64,000 bases of DNA from Bacillus sp. F19 (GCA_023823795.1 CP085710.1:3312001-3376000), one strand, 5' to 3'. Counted from the stretch's first letter, positions 7,134 through 16,599 are shown. The notes: a model not told the origin generated them from the letters alone. Numbers and translations are program-made.

Positions 7134-7730
7134 ATGATTTTTCGTTATCCTAACGGAAAAACGTATAACCCGGGAACTGCTCCGCCTAAACAGCGCCAGC
7201 CGAAAGAAACATACAGCAACAGAGGGATGACGCTTGAGGAAGATTTGAATGAGACAAACCGTTATTATTTAGACAGAGGCATCGCTGTCATCCATAAAAA
7301 GCCTACCCCTGTTCAAATAGTAAATGTTGATTTCCCTAATCGGAGTGCCGCTGTCATCCGCGAAGCTTATTTCAAACAGTCATCTACAACGGACTACAAC
7401 GGTGTTTATAAGGGAAAGTATATTGATTTTGAAGCTAAAGAAACCAGGAGCTCCACTTCTTTTCCGCTTCAAAACTTCCATGAACATCAGATCAGGCATA
7501 TGAAAATGGTGCTTGATCAGGGGGGATTATCTTTTGTCATTCTCTCTGCCTTCCAAACATTTTATCTGATGGAAGCAGCCATCCTTCTTGAATTTTGGGA
7601 GAGAAAAGAAAACGGCGGAAGAAAATCAATCACAAAAAAAGAAATTGAATTAACATCCCACCCCATTCCGCTTGGCTATCAGCCCAGAATTGATTATATT
7701 AAAGTATTGGAAAAACTATATTTTCTCTAA
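7134..7730 (+). CDS. recU: Holliday junction resolvase RecU
   Basis: RecU cuts four-way DNA junctions in recombinational repair and chromosome segregation, using an endonuclease fold with a metal-binding acidic cluster. The 198-aa product shows the N-terminal stalk-type segment, then [21 protein letters not shown], which contains the D...E-x-K catalytic residues at about 85-107. GAGGAGG precedes the ATG. It is followed by ponA after 46 bases, the usual recU-ponA pairing in Bacillus. Confidence 0.95.
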   Translation: MIFRYPNGKTYNPGTAPPKQRQPKETYSNRGMTLEEDLNETNRYYLDRGIAVIHKKPTPVQIVNVDFPNRSAAVIREAYFKQSSTTDYNGVYKGKYIDFEAKETRSSTSFPLQNFHEHQIRHMKMVLDQGGLSFVILSAFQTFYLMEAAILLEFWERKENGGRKSITKKEIELTSHPIPLGYQPRIDYIKVLEKLYFL

Positions 7731-7776
7731 TCCTTTAGCGAAGCGGATTTTGTAAAATGAAAGGTTGGAAAAAGTA

Positions 7777-10470
7777 ATGTCAGATCAATATAATAGCCGT
7801 GAAGAACGCAGAAAAGCGTTAGCACAAACAAGTAAAAGCAAAAACAATAAACCGAATAAACCAGAACGGGGCTCTCTCTTTAAACGCATCATGTTCATTT
7901 TAGTTTCCATCTGCCTGATCGGCATGATCGCAGGCGGTGTTACTTTTGCAGTGATTGCTGCAGGGGCTCCGAAGCTTGATGAGAAAAAATTAAAGGATTC
8001 CTACTCTTCAACAATCTATGATAAAGAAGGGAATGAAATTTCAGAAGTAGGAGCCCAAAAACGCACCTATATTTCTTATAATGATATTCCCAAAAAATTA
8101 GAAGAAGCTGTACTTGCGACTGAGGACGCCCGTTTTTACGAGCATAGCGGTGTGGATGTCATCCGTCTCGGCGGTGCTGTTGTAGCCAACATTACACAGG
8201 GTTTCGGCTCACAGGGCGGAAGTACCATCACTCAGCAGGTTATTAAAAATTCCTTTTTCACACATGAGAAAACCATTAAAAGAAAAATACAGGAGCTATG
8301 GCTCGCTATTCAATTAGAGCAAAAGTATTCTAAGCATGAGATTCTCGAAATGTATTTAAACAAAATCTATTACCACCCTCAATACTACGGTGTAGGGAAA
8401 GCTGCAGAAGGATTTTACGGAAAAGAATTAAAGGATCTTGAACTTCATGAAGCAGCGATGCTTGCAGGCATTCCGCAAAGCCCGACGAATTTTGATCCTA
8501 GAAAAAATCCTGAAGCAGCAGAAAAAAGACGAAATATCGTCCTTAACTTAATGGTGAAGCAAGGGTTCGTTACAGAACAAGAAGCAGAAGAAGCTAAGAA
8601 AGTGCCTGTGCAGTCAACGCTCGTTCCAGAGAAGGAAAAATCGAATCCTTACAGCGCGTATGTGGAACAAGTTATTGAAGAAGTGAAAGATAAAACGGAT
8701 ATTGATGTAAGTTCAGCGGGTGCAAAAATCTATACAACGATTGATACAGATGCTCAAAAATATGTAGAAGAATTGCTCAATGGCAGTGAAATCAGCTATC
8801 CAGATGACAACTTCCAGGCCGGTGTTACCCTCATTGATACTGAAACCGGCGAAATCCGCGCAATTGGCGGAGGCCGGAACCAGAATGTCGGAGACTTTAA
8901 CTATGCGATTGACACAAGAAGACAACCAGGTTCAACTATTAAGCCAGTGCTTGATTATGGTCCTGCAATCGAATACTTAAAATGGTCAACGTACGAACAA
9001 ATTAAGGACGAACCTTATTCTTACTCAAATGGAGTCAAAATCAATAACTTTGACAGAAGCTTTAAAGGACAAATGTCCATACGTGATGCACTTGCAGAGT
9101 CCCGTAATATTCCTGCTCTTAAAGCCATGCAGGCGGTAGGACCGGATAAAGCACGTGACTTTGCAGCAGGACTTGGCATCCCGCTGGAAGAGGAAATACC
9201 GGAAGCTTATTCGATAGGCGGATTTGATACTGGTGTCTCCCCTCTTCATATGGCAGGAGCCTTTGCTGCATTCGGAAATAACGGTATTTACACAGAGCCT
9301 CACGCAGTAACAAAAGTTGTTTTAAGCGACGGCACAGAAATAGATCTGTCTCCTGAGCCGGAAACTGCCATGAGCGATTATACAGCTTACATGACAACTG
9401 ATATGATGATCTCTGTTGTAGAAGAAGGTACAGGTACAGCTGCCCGGGTACCTGGTGTTACTGTGGCAGGAAAAACAGGAACAACGAACTTTTCTGAAGA
9501 AGACAAACAAAAATACAACGTACCTTCCGGCGGAGCGAAAGACAGCTGGTTTGTTGGATTTACACCAGAATATTCAGCAGCAGTATGGACTGGATATATG
9601 AAAAACGATGAAAAAATGCACTTAACGAAAACAGATCAGCAGGTTGCAAAAAAAATCTTTAAAGAAGTAATTTCAGAGGTTTCAAGCGGTGAAGAAAAAG
9701 ACTTCAAAAAACCGAATTCCGTCGTTAAAGTAACGGTTGAAAATGGTTCTAACCCGCCGAAGTTAGCAAGCAAATATACTCCTGACAGCAAAAAAATCAG
9801 CGAGTACTTTGTAAAAGGAACAGAACCTACAAAGGTGTCAGAGCATTATAAACGTCTTGCTAAACCATCCGGCTTCAAAGTGGATTATGATCAAACAAGC
9901 AATCAAATTACACTCAGCTGGGACTATAAAGATGAATTAAGAGACGCTGTATCATTTGAAATCAGCCAATCTGTGGACGATAGTCCTTCACAAGTAATCA
10001 ATAAAACAAAAGATACAAGTATGGTTATCCCTAATGCTGTTCCAGGTTCGACTTATAAGTTCCAGGTAACGGCAGTAAGCGATGATGACAACTCTAACCG
10101 CAGTGATTCTGCTGCTGCTGTTTTACAGATTCCTGAAGCTATCATAGAAGAGCCTGTTGAACCAGAGGAGCCTGAAGAAGAACCAGGTGAAGGTGAAGGT
10201 GAAGGTGAAGGTGAACTGCCTCCTGGTGAGGAGCTTCCTGGTGAAGAATTGCCTGGCGAAGGTGAACTGCCTCCTGGCGAAGGTGAACTGCCCCCTGGCG
10301 AAGGTGAACTGCCTCCTGGCGAAGGAGATGCTGGCGGCGGTGAGGACGAAGGACAGCCTGGTGAAGGTGAAACACCTCAAGAACCAAGCACCCCGATCGT
10401 TCCAGTTCCTCCAACAAATCCTCCTGGCAACGGGAATGGTAATGGTGATCCAAACGGCGACAACGGATAA
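7777..10470 (+). CDS. ponA: Class A penicillin-binding protein 1A/1B
   Basis: This is a bifunctional peptidoglycan polymerase and cross-linking enzyme. The 897-aa protein has a basic cytoplasmic tail and a membrane helix at about 38-62. Its glycosyltransferase domain (75-250) has EDARFYEH and QGGSTITQQVIKN. Its transpeptidase domain (340-630) has the active-site serine in RQPGSTIKP, then SRN and AGKTGT. A fibronectin type III-like domain follows (about 690-790), then a Glu/Gly/Pro-rich tail of about 100 residues. I start at the ATG at 7777 rather than an in-frame TTG at 7765, which abuts the GAAAGG site. The tail contains 21-bp coding repeats, so its length may differ between strains. Confidence 0.95.
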   Translation: MSDQYNSREERRKALAQTSKSKNNKPNKPERGSLFKRIMFILVSICLIGMIAGGVTFAVIAAGAPKLDEKKLKDSYSSTIYDKEGNEISEVGAQKRTYISYNDIPKKLEEAVLATEDARFYEHSGVDVIRLGGAVVANITQGFGSQGGSTITQQVIKNSFFTHEKTIKRKIQELWLAIQLEQKYSKHEILEMYLNKIYYHPQYYGVGKAAEGFYGKELKDLELHEAAMLAGIPQSPTNFDPRKNPEAAEKRRNIVLNLMVKQGFVTEQEAEEAKKVPVQSTLVPEKEKSNPYSAYVEQVIEEVKDKTDIDVSSAGAKIYTTIDTDAQKYVEELLNGSEISYPDDNFQAGVTLIDTETGEIRAIGGGRNQNVGDFNYAIDTRRQPGSTIKPVLDYGPAIEYLKWSTYEQIKDEPYSYSNGVKINNFDRSFKGQMSIRDALAESRNIPALKAMQAVGPDKARDFAAGLGIPLEEEIPEAYSIGGFDTGVSPLHMAGAFAAFGNNGIYTEPHAVTKVVLSDGTEIDLSPEPETAMSDYTAYMTTDMMISVVEEGTGTAARVPGVTVAGKTGTTNFSEEDKQKYNVPSGGAKDSWFVGFTPEYSAAVWTGYMKNDEKMHLTKTDQQVAKKIFKEVISEVSSGEEKDFKKPNSVVKVTVENGSNPPKLASKYTPDSKKISEYFVKGTEPTKVSEHYKRLAKPSGFKVDYDQTSNQITLSWDYKDELRDAVSFEISQSVDDSPSQVINKTKDTSMVIPNAVPGSTYKFQVTAVSDDDNSNRSDSAAAVLQIPEAIIEEPVEPEEPEEEPGEGEGEGEGELPPGEELPGEELPGEGELPPGEGELPPGEGELPPGEGDAGGGEDEGQPGEGETPQEPSTPIVPVPPTNPPGNGNGNGDPNGDNG
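10185..10326 (+). repeat. Tandem coding repeats in the ponA tail (6-bp and 21-bp units)
   Basis: A GAAGGT microsatellite (about 10185-10214) encodes Gly-Glu pairs. Three 21-bp units at 10255-10275, 10276-10296 and 10297-10317 each encode GEGELPP and differ by a single base. A fourth unit begins at 10318 and diverges. Confidence 0.85.
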
Positions 10471-10479
10471 TACTTTGAA

Positions 10480-10507
10480 CCCCTCTGCTTAGGCAGAGGG
10501 GATTTTT
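10480..10507 (+). terminator. Terminator of ponA
   Basis: CCCCTCTGC, loop TTAG, GCAGAGGGG, then a T run, starting 10 bases after the stop codon. Confidence 0.9.
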
Positions 10508-10629
10508 GTCTGGTGCGTTTTATTGACAATTTTCTGTTGAGAAAAAATGATTGGTTTCCGCTAATAAATAGTTCTTTTCGAAAATAATAAAAATATCACT
10601 AATTATGTTGATTACATTCCTTTCCAAAA

Positions 10630-10675
10630 AAAATAAAAACGCAAGAATCAATGATGATTCTTGCGTTTATTTTTC
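10630..10675. terminator. Terminator at the 3' end of ypoC
   Basis: AAACGCAAGAATCA (10637-10650) is complementary to 10655-10668, with A-tracts to the left and T-tracts to the right. It serves the leftward ypoC transcript and overlaps its stop codon. Confidence 0.8.
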
Positions 10676-11197
10676 CCTGCTTCTCATTGCCCTATTTTTA
10701 TAATACTGCTTAAGCATTTCTTCAATAAGCTGATTGAGCTGAACAAAAGAATGATACTGTTCCGGTTTTAATAGGACATACATCAGTCTTTCAGACGCAT
10801 TTATTGGCTTCACCGAAAAAGCTGAGAAATCATCAGATTTTATATCAAGATCATTTACGGGGCTTTCATTGCTCCAATGAATCAGGCAGATCAGGATTGA
10901 GATCCCCTTGATCATCTCCGCTTTATCGGCTTTTCTTGCATTTGAAAGGATCCTGCTTTTGATTGACTCCTGAATTGAATGCCATTCATCTATTAGGACG
11001 GGAATACTTAATTCAGGGTTTTTCCATGGATAAAAATCAATGGGCACATTTGCTTTAAAACAAATATCAAAATAAAAAGGATTGCATTTTATGATTTCTT
11101 CCACCGCAGGCGAAGAATTTAAAGGAATAGCGTGTTCATCCCTGCAAAAAAACGGCTCATACATAAAGGCCTCTGGCAAATTAATCAATCGCGGCAT
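10667..11197 (-). CDS. ypoC: YpoC-like protein
   Basis: The 176-aa protein is named from its position directly after nth, which it overlaps by 17 bases, in the dnaD-nth-ypoC order of B. subtilis. It has no signal or membrane segment. It is rich in aromatic residues near the N-terminus (FMYEPFFCRDEHAIPL) and ends in a basic tail. The function is unknown. Confidence 0.7.
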   Translation of the reverse strand: MPRLINLPEAFMYEPFFCRDEHAIPLNSSPAVEEIIKCNPFYFDICFKANVPIDFYPWKNPELSIPVLIDEWHSIQESIKSRILSNARKADKAEMIKGISILICLIHWSNESPVNDLDIKSDDFSAFSVKPINASERLMYVLLKPEQYHSFVQLNQLIEEMLKQYYKNRAMRSREK

Positions 11198-11852
11198 TCC
11201 GCACCGTTCCCTTTTTCATTCTTTTTTGCCCTTCACGGCACATGTGAAGCAACGGACATTCCGTGCATTTAGGAGCCTGTGCTTTACAGTGGTATCTTCC
11301 AAAAAAGATGAGTCGATGATGAGTAAGCGACCATTCTTCTTGCGGCACTTTCCGCATAAGTGTTTTTTCTACTTCCAGCACGGAATCTTTCCATTTGCAT
11401 ATAGCAAGTCTCTTGCTGACTCTTTCTACATGCGTATCAACGGCAATAGCAGGGACTCCAAATGCGACTGAAACAACGACATTTGCTGTTTTGCGGCCTA
11501 CACCGGGAAGCTTTGTCAGCTCGTCTCTGTCTTTTGGCACCACTCCCCCATATTCTTCTAAAAGGAGTGTGCAGAGTTTTTGTATGTTTTTAGCTTTGTT
11601 GCGGTATAAACCAATGGATCTGATATCATTTTGGAGCTCTTCAATGGGTACAGATAAATAATCCTCAGGCGTTTTGTATTTTTCAAAAAGCTGTTTCGTC
11701 ACTTTATTGACCAGGACATCTGTACATTGTGCAGAAAGAGCCACCGCGATGACAAGTTCAAAAGGATTGCTATGATTCAGTTCACAATGTGCATCAGGAA
11801 ACAGCTCCCCCATTGTATCAAGAGCTTCTCTGATTTGTTTCTTATTCAGCAT
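11181..11852 (-). CDS. nth: Endonuclease III (DNA glycosylase/AP lyase)
   Basis: Nth removes oxidised pyrimidines and cleaves the abasic site. The 223-aa product has the helix-hairpin-helix LPGVGRKTANVV with its catalytic lysine, the downstream aspartate in AVDTHVERV, and the four iron-sulfur cysteines in the C-x6-C-x2-C-x5-C pattern (CKAQAPKCTECPLLHMC). It lies between dnaD and ypoC on one strand and is probably cotranscribed with both. Confidence 0.95.
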   Translation of the reverse strand: MLNKKQIREALDTMGELFPDAHCELNHSNPFELVIAVALSAQCTDVLVNKVTKQLFEKYKTPEDYLSVPIEELQNDIRSIGLYRNKAKNIQKLCTLLLEEYGGVVPKDRDELTKLPGVGRKTANVVVSVAFGVPAIAVDTHVERVSKRLAICKWKDSVLEVEKTLMRKVPQEEWSLTHHRLIFFGRYHCKAQAPKCTECPLLHMCREGQKRMKKGTVRNAAID

Positions 11853-11895
11853 GAGATCACCTGTTTAATTATTGTTTGAATACATTCCTTGAATT

Positions 11896-12600
11896 TTAAC
11901 TTTCCAGCCAATTATAAAACGGCACTTTTCGTTTGTATTCTTCATCAGATTGATTTTGCTTCTGAGGCTGGGATTGATGCTGACGGAATCGTTTGCCGTA
12001 ATTTCTTGCCTGATCGATTGTCCGGATCCCATTTTTCTTCCACTCAAATAGAATTCTGTCAATATACCTGAAATTAAGTTTACCCGATATGACCGCCTCT
12101 TTTAAAGCTGCTTTTATGATAATCGGATCATGATAATCCTGATCCATCCAGATCGAAAGTGTCTCAACTTCAAAAGGTGAAAGAGGTCTTCCAAATTCAC
12201 TTTCAAATACAGGATACAAATTTACGTTTTCCTGCTGCTGCTTTTCTTCTGTTTTTTTCTCATCTTTCATCAGCAAAAATTCATATATTTTTCCCCATAG
12301 AGGTTTCAGAGAGTACCGTTCGTATTTGATGGAAGCTTGCTCATACTCCTCGATGTCTAAAAATCCTCTTTGCAGCAAGCTTCTGAGAAGGGATGTACAT
12401 GAAGATACAGATATGGACATGTGACTTGATAATTCACTTGGGGTAGGAAACTGATTTCCATTTTGAAGATGGAGATTTACTTGTAAAAGCAAAACGAGCT
12501 CCTCTTCTTTCATTCCAAATTGATGATAATGCATAATTAATGCTGCAGGAACAGATAAAGACCCCTGCTCTTGCATGTTTACAAAATGTTCCTTATTCAT
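11896..12600 (-). CDS. dnaD: DNA replication initiation/restart protein DnaD
   Basis: DnaD works with DnaA, DnaB and PriA to load the helicase at oriC and at restart sites. The 234-aa product has an N-terminal winged-helix domain (about 1-110, with LLRSLLQRGFLDIEEYE) and the C-terminal DnaD/DnaB-like domain with YIDRILFEWKKNGIRT (about 190-205), followed by a Gln/Lys-rich tail. A GAGGTGAC site precedes the ATG. It is separated from asnS by an array of 122-bp repeats. Confidence 0.95.
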   Translation of the reverse strand: MNKEHFVNMQEQGSLSVPAALIMHYHQFGMKEEELVLLLQVNLHLQNGNQFPTPSELSSHMSISVSSCTSLLRSLLQRGFLDIEEYEQASIKYERYSLKPLWGKIYEFLLMKDEKKTEEKQQQENVNLYPVFESEFGRPLSPFEVETLSIWMDQDYHDPIIIKAALKEAVISGKLNFRYIDRILFEWKKNGIRTIDQARNYGKRFRQHQSQPQKQNQSDEEYKRKVPFYNWLES

Positions 12601-12622
12601 AACGAGTCACCTCACCTAAAAT

Positions 12623-12628
12623 AGTATA
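12623..12628 (-). promoter_or_regulatory. Likely extended -10 promoter for dnaD-nth-ypoC
   Basis: On the minus strand TGTTATACT has an extended -10 form, about 25 bases before the dnaD ATG. No clear -35 is seen. It gives the dnaD group its own promoter downstream of the repeat array. Confidence 0.45.
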
Positions 12629-12671
12629 ACATGTCTCAGCAGAAAAACGGTGATGGACTTTCATTCCAATT

Positions 12672-13064
12672 CGAAAAGCGGAGCCGACTGTTCAGCCCCG
12701 ACAGACAGATAAGAATTCACCCGAAAAGTCCGGGTTTGACTTTTTGGGGGAATTTGTTCTGGCCGAGGGGTTAGGAGGTGGAGCTAGACATCACGAAAAG
12801 CGAAGCCGACTGTTCAGCCCCGACAGACAGATAAGAATTCACCCGAAAAGTCCGGGTTTGACTTTTTGGGGGAATTTGTTCTGGCCGAGGGGTTAGGAGG
12901 TGGAGCTAGACATCACGAAAAGCGGAGCCGACTGTTCAGCCCCGACAGACAGATAAGAATTCACCCGAAAAGTCCGGGTTTGACTTTTTGGGGGAATTTG
13001 TTCTGGCCGAGGGGTTAGGAGGCGGAGCTAGACATCACGAAAAGACGAAGCCGACTGTTCAGCA
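12672..13064 (+). repeat. 122-bp structured repeat family, locus B: three near-identical tandem units
   Basis: Units begin at 12672, 12794 and 12916 with an exact 122-bp period, and a truncated fourth starts at 13038. The copies differ at only a few positions (for example GCGGAG/GCGAAG and GGTGG/GGCGG), so amplification is recent. The central hairpin is ATTCACCCGAAAAGTC, loop CGGGTTT, GACTTTTTGGGGGAAT. Arms AGCCCC/GGGGTT flank it. The array fills the gap between asnS and dnaD and is antisense to both. Confidence 0.9.
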
Positions 13065-13117
13065 CTTAAGTATATAAAAATATGGCAATTTAAACCTGTC
13101 ACCGCGAGTCTATAAAC

Positions 13118-13154
13118 AAAATGTGAGCCTCCTATCAAGGAGACTCACATTTAT
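13118..13154 (-). terminator. Terminator of asnS
   Basis: AAATGTGAGCCTCCT and AGGAGACTCACATTT form a 15-bp stem with one mismatch and a 3-base loop, just after the asnS stop codon. Confidence 0.8.
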
Positions 13155-13156
13155 TA

Positions 13157-14449
13157 TTAAGGATATAATCTGTTAAGCAAACGAGGGAATGGAATGGATT
13201 CGCGGACGTGTTCTACGCCGCTGATCCATGCAACTGTGCGCTCAAGGCCAAGACCGAATCCTGAATGCGGAACAGATCCAAATTCACGCAGCTGCAGGTA
13301 CCACTGATAAGCTTCTGGTGATAGATCGTGCTCCACAATGCGCTGCTTTAATAGTTCATGATCATGGATACGCTGTGATCCGCCGATGATCTCTCCGTAT
13401 CCTTCTGGTGCAATTAAGTCTGCGCAAAGCACGACATCGTCGCGGTCTGCAGCAGGCTGCATGTAGAAAGGTTTAATGGCAGTAGGGTAATGAGTTATAA
13501 ATACCGGCTTGTCAAAGCTTTCTGCGATAGCTGTTTCGTGCGGTGCACCAAAATCATCGCCCCATTTAATGTCATCAAATCCTTTTTCATTTAAGAATTT
13601 GATTGCATCGTCGTATGAAATTCGAGGGAATGGCGCTTTGATTTGTTCGAGTTTAGCAGTATCACGTCCAAGGGTTGTCAGTTCAAGCCTGCAGTTTTCA
13701 AGAACGCTTTGCACGATATAAGACACATAGTTCTCCTGTACAACCAGGTTGTCTTCGAATTCATAGAAGGCCATCTCAGGCTCGATCATCCAAAATTCAA
13801 TCAAATGGCGTCTAGTTTTTGATTTTTCAGCACGGAACGTCGGTCCGAATGAAAAGACCTTTCCAAGTGCCATTGCAGCTGCTTCCATGTAAAGTTGACC
13901 GCTTTGTGATAGATATGCATCTTCATCGAAATATTTAGTTGCAAAAAGCTCTGATGTTCCTTCAGGTGCGCTGCCTGTTAAGATAGGCGGATCTACTTTT
14001 GAGAATCCTTCTTTATTGAAGAACTCATAAGTCGCACGGATGATTTCATTTCTGATCTTCATCACAGCATGCTGACGCTTAGAGCGCAGCCATAAATGGC
14101 GATGGTCCATTAAAAATTCTGTGCCATGTTCTTTTGGCGTAATTGGATAGTTCACAGACTCGTGAATCACTTCTATGCCCGTTACCCCTAGCTCGTATCC
14201 GAATGGTGAACGCTCGTCCACTCTGACAATACCTGTTACATAGATAGAAGACTCCTGAGTAATTGATTTTGCTGTCTGGAATACTTCTTCATCTACTTCT
14301 GCTTTTACGACTACGCCCTGGATGAAGCCCGTGCCGTCACGCAATTGCAAAAAGGCAATTTTGCCGCTTGAACGTTTATTCGCAATCCAGGCGCCAATTG
14401 TGACTTCTTTATCTACAAATTTGCTTACTTCTTTGATTGTTGTTTTCAC
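13157..14449 (-). CDS. asnS: Asparaginyl-tRNA synthetase
   Basis: This is a class IIb synthetase that charges tRNA-Asn. The 430-aa product has an N-terminal OB-fold anticodon-binding domain (about 1-105) and the class II core. The core includes [16 protein letters not shown], the motif 2 region [22 protein letters not shown], and the motif 3 [13 protein letters not shown] near the C-terminus. Translation starts at GTG with GGAGGG upstream. A consensus promoter lies 50-80 bases upstream, and a terminator separates it from aspB. The leader is too short for a T-box. Confidence 0.96.
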   Translation of the reverse strand: MKTTIKEVSKFVDKEVTIGAWIANKRSSGKIAFLQLRDGTGFIQGVVVKAEVDEEVFQTAKSITQESSIYVTGIVRVDERSPFGYELGVTGIEVIHESVNYPITPKEHGTEFLMDHRHLWLRSKRQHAVMKIRNEIIRATYEFFNKEGFSKVDPPILTGSAPEGTSELFATKYFDEDAYLSQSGQLYMEAAAMALGKVFSFGPTFRAEKSKTRRHLIEFWMIEPEMAFYEFEDNLVVQENYVSYIVQSVLENCRLELTTLGRDTAKLEQIKAPFPRISYDDAIKFLNEKGFDDIKWGDDFGAPHETAIAESFDKPVFITHYPTAIKPFYMQPAADRDDVVLCADLIAPEGYGEIIGGSQRIHDHELLKQRIVEHDLSPEAYQWYLQLREFGSVPHSGFGLGLERTVAWISGVEHVRESIPFPRLLNRLYP

Positions 14450-14499
14450 GAAATTGTTCCCTCCAAAAACCGGATCATAAATATATGTATATAGTTGCT

Positions 14500-14528
14500 A
14501 TTATACATTTGTTGCATGCTTCGTTCAA
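14500..14528 (-). promoter_or_regulatory. Sigma-A promoter of asnS
   Basis: On the minus strand TTGAAC, 17-base spacer, TATAAT. The predicted transcript starts about 40 bases before the GTG start codon. Confidence 0.75.
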
Positions 14529-14532
14529 ACAT

Positions 14533-14560
14533 AAATGTGAGCCGTCAAATGACGGCTCAT
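14533..14560 (-). terminator. Hairpin terminator after aspB
   Basis: TGAGCCGTCA and TGACGGCTCA form a perfect 10-bp stem with a 2-base loop. The T-tract is short, so read-through into asnS is possible. Confidence 0.6.
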
Positions 14561-14566
14561 CTTTTA

Positions 14567-15754
14567 TCAATGAACACTGTTTTCTTTTACAAATCGATCA
14601 ATTCTGACTAAAGCTTCTTCTAGTGTATGAAGAGAAGTTGCATATGAAAGCCTTACATTGTCAGGTGCTCCAAAACCGGATCCAGGGACAATCGCCACTT
14701 TTTCTTTTTCAAGCAATGCTTCTACAAAGTCATCTACCTTTGCAAAGCCGGTATTTTCTGCCGCAAGCTTGGCATTAGGGAAAAGATAAAAAGCTCCCTG
14801 AGGCTTTAAGCATGTAATTCCAGGAATCGAAACAAGCTTATCATAAATAATGTTCAGGCGTTCTTCAAATGCTTTTCTCATCTCTTCCACCGGTTCCTGT
14901 GAACCTGCATATGCAGCAATCGATGCATATTGAGCAATTGAAGTCGGATTCGATGTGCTGTGGCTTGCAAGGTTTGTCATTGCTTTAATGATTTGCTCAT
15001 TTCCGGCGGCGTACCCTATTCTCCATCCAGTCATCGAATGCGATTTTGAAACACCGTTAATGATGATTGTCTGCTGCTTTAATTCCTCAGAAATCTCGGC
15101 AATGGATACATGAGCATTTTCGTCATAAATTAATTTTTCATAAATTTCATCTGAAACAATCAGCACATTATGCTGAAGGCAGATGCTTCCCAGCACTTCA
15201 AGCTCTTCTTTTGAATAAAGCATTCCTGTTGGATTGCTCGGAGAGTTAATGATGACAGCCTTCGTTTTATCCGTAATTGCATCTTTAAGCTGATCCGGAG
15301 TCATTTTAAACTGATTCTCTTCGAGCGCGTTAACATATACAGGCACACCATCTGCAAGCTTGACTTGTTCAGGATAGCTTACCCAATAAGGAGCAGGAAT
15401 GATTACTTCATCCCCTTTATTGAGAAGAACTTGAAAAAGTGTGTAGAGAGCATGCTTTGCACCTGTGCAGACGATAATTTCACCCGGTTCATACGTAAGA
15501 TGCTGGTCCTTCTGAAACTTGCCGATAATTTCTTTTTTCAGCTCTGCAAGTCCGCCTGCAGGTGTATATTTTGTCTGCCCTGCATTCATTGAATGAACAG
15601 CTGCATCAATTATATGCTGTGGGGTATTAAAATCAGGCTCCCCAGCTCCAAGTCCAATCACATCATGACCGGCGGCTTTAAGCTCTTTTGCTTTTGCTGT
15701 AATTGCTAAAGTGGATGAAGGTGTTAATGCAGATACTCTATCGGCTAATTTCAT
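14567..15754 (-). CDS. aspB: Aspartate aminotransferase, PLP-dependent
   Basis: AspB interconverts aspartate and 2-oxoglutarate with oxaloacetate and glutamate. The 395-aa class I aminotransferase has the Schiff-base lysine in SKSHSMTGWRIGY (about residue 238). The substrate-binding N-P-S-N-P-T-G segment and the C-terminal arginine region (DNVRLSYA) are also present. It follows ypmB after 12 bases, as in the ypmA-ypmB-aspB-asnS order of B. subtilis. Placing it next to asnS links aspartate supply with asparaginyl-tRNA synthesis. Confidence 0.95.
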   Translation of the reverse strand: MKLADRVSALTPSSTLAITAKAKELKAAGHDVIGLGAGEPDFNTPQHIIDAAVHSMNAGQTKYTPAGGLAELKKEIIGKFQKDQHLTYEPGEIIVCTGAKHALYTLFQVLLNKGDEVIIPAPYWVSYPEQVKLADGVPVYVNALEENQFKMTPDQLKDAITDKTKAVIINSPSNPTGMLYSKEELEVLGSICLQHNVLIVSDEIYEKLIYDENAHVSIAEISEELKQQTIIINGVSKSHSMTGWRIGYAAGNEQIIKAMTNLASHSTSNPTSIAQYASIAAYAGSQEPVEEMRKAFEERLNIIYDKLVSIPGITCLKPQGAFYLFPNAKLAAENTGFAKVDDFVEALLEKEKVAIVPGSGFGAPDNVRLSYATSLHTLEEALVRIDRFVKENSVH

Positions 15755-15766
15755 GGATGTGTCCCC

Positions 15767-16258
15767 CTATTTTTTAATCGCAATATGCTTTCTTAGTTCA
15801 CCATTGCTGAAATTTATTAAATCATATGTATATCGATTTTGATCGTCAATATATTTTACTTCCCAAACCGGTATGGTCTTTTCCATTCCAAGCTTGACAC
15901 TTATCACTTTTTCAGGATTTTGTTCTGCTTTTACAATTTCCAGCGCTTTTTTTTCTGTAATGCCGTCAGCTGCAAGCTTCACCACAGGTTTTTCCTTGCT
16001 GTCCTCAGGAACCCATACGTAAACAGCCTCATTGCTCTTATTCAAGCCTGTTATTACGTAATATTGTTTAAGGCCATTAAATGTTTCAACACTTTCGGCA
16101 TTTTTCAGGTCCGTTTCCTTCAATGCACGTGCAATAGCTTCTTCATGTCCATCGTTTTTTTGAGCCATGGCTGCATGATAAACGTTGATAAAGGCTCCTA
16201 GTGCAACCAGAAGAAAAACGGCTAAAACGCTTGCTCCGATTATTATTTTTTTCCCCAT
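15767..16258 (-). CDS. ypmB: YpmB/TseB-like membrane-anchored protein (DUF5590)
   Basis: The 163-aa protein has one N-terminal membrane helix (about residues 4-25) and an extracellular part with two PepSY-like repeats. One of these is visible in ITEKKALEIVKAEQNPEKVISVKLGMEKTIPVWEVKYID. B. subtilis YpmB (TseB) has been linked to penicillin-binding protein function and tetracycline sensitivity. That role is carried over by family only. It sits between ypmA and aspB. Confidence 0.8.
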   Translation of the reverse strand: MGKKIIIGASVLAVFLLVALGAFINVYHAAMAQKNDGHEEAIARALKETDLKNAESVETFNGLKQYYVITGLNKSNEAVYVWVPEDSKEKPVVKLAADGITEKKALEIVKAEQNPEKVISVKLGMEKTIPVWEVKYIDDQNRYTYDLINFSNGELRKHIAIKK

Positions 16259-16269
16259 GTTTCGAATCC

Positions 16270-16440
16270 CTACGTTCTGTAAATCGTAAATACGGCTTTA
16301 TTTTTATCATCCTGATCAAGTGCAAGCCCAAACATCAAATTTTCTCTCTTCAACGTCCGATTTAACCCATCGACAATTTTATAGAGGTCATCTGAGTGCT
16401 CTACGGTTACGGTTGATAAAATTTCAATTTTACTTTCCAT
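16270..16440 (-). CDS. ypmA: YpmA-like small protein, 56 aa
   Basis: The frame starts MESKIEILSTVTVEHSDDLY after TAGGAGGAA, 7 bases from the ATG, and ends FTIYRT. Its size, position before ypmB and sequence character fit YpmA (DUF4264). It is soluble and may form a small alpha/beta fold. The function is unknown. It is the first gene of the ypmA-ypmB-aspB unit. Confidence 0.75.
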   Translation of the reverse strand: MESKIEILSTVTVEHSDDLYKIVDGLNRTLKRENLMFGLALDQDDKNKAVFTIYRT

Positions 16441-16541
16441 GACCTATTCCTCCTATGCAAAAACAAAAATTGTAACTTATATGTCAGCCTCAAAGGGCAA
16501 CAATAACAAATACAGACAACACGAAGTTGTTTTATGTACCC

Positions 16542-16547
16542 ATTATA
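16542..16547 (-). promoter_or_regulatory. Extended -10 promoter for ypmA-ypmB-aspB
   Basis: The minus strand reads TGTTATAAT with a weak TTCACT 18 bases upstream, about 100 bases before the ypmA ATG. Confidence 0.5.
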
Positions 16548-16599
16548 ACAGTATCATTATCAATTAGTGAAAATAAATTTCCTCCTACCCACACCATTG

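Noticed and set aside
10123-10492. Overlapping frames on both strands in the ponA tail
   Set aside because: They are by-products of low-complexity GAAGGT and 21-bp repeats inside the true ponA frame.
14450-14530. T-box riboswitch before asnS
   Set aside because: The promoter-to-start distance is about 45 bases, too short for a T-box, and no T-box sequence is present.
16535-16565. Fur box overlapping the ypmA promoter (TGATAATGATA)
   Set aside because: Only one half-site matches. The second half is poor, and the downstream genes are not iron-related.
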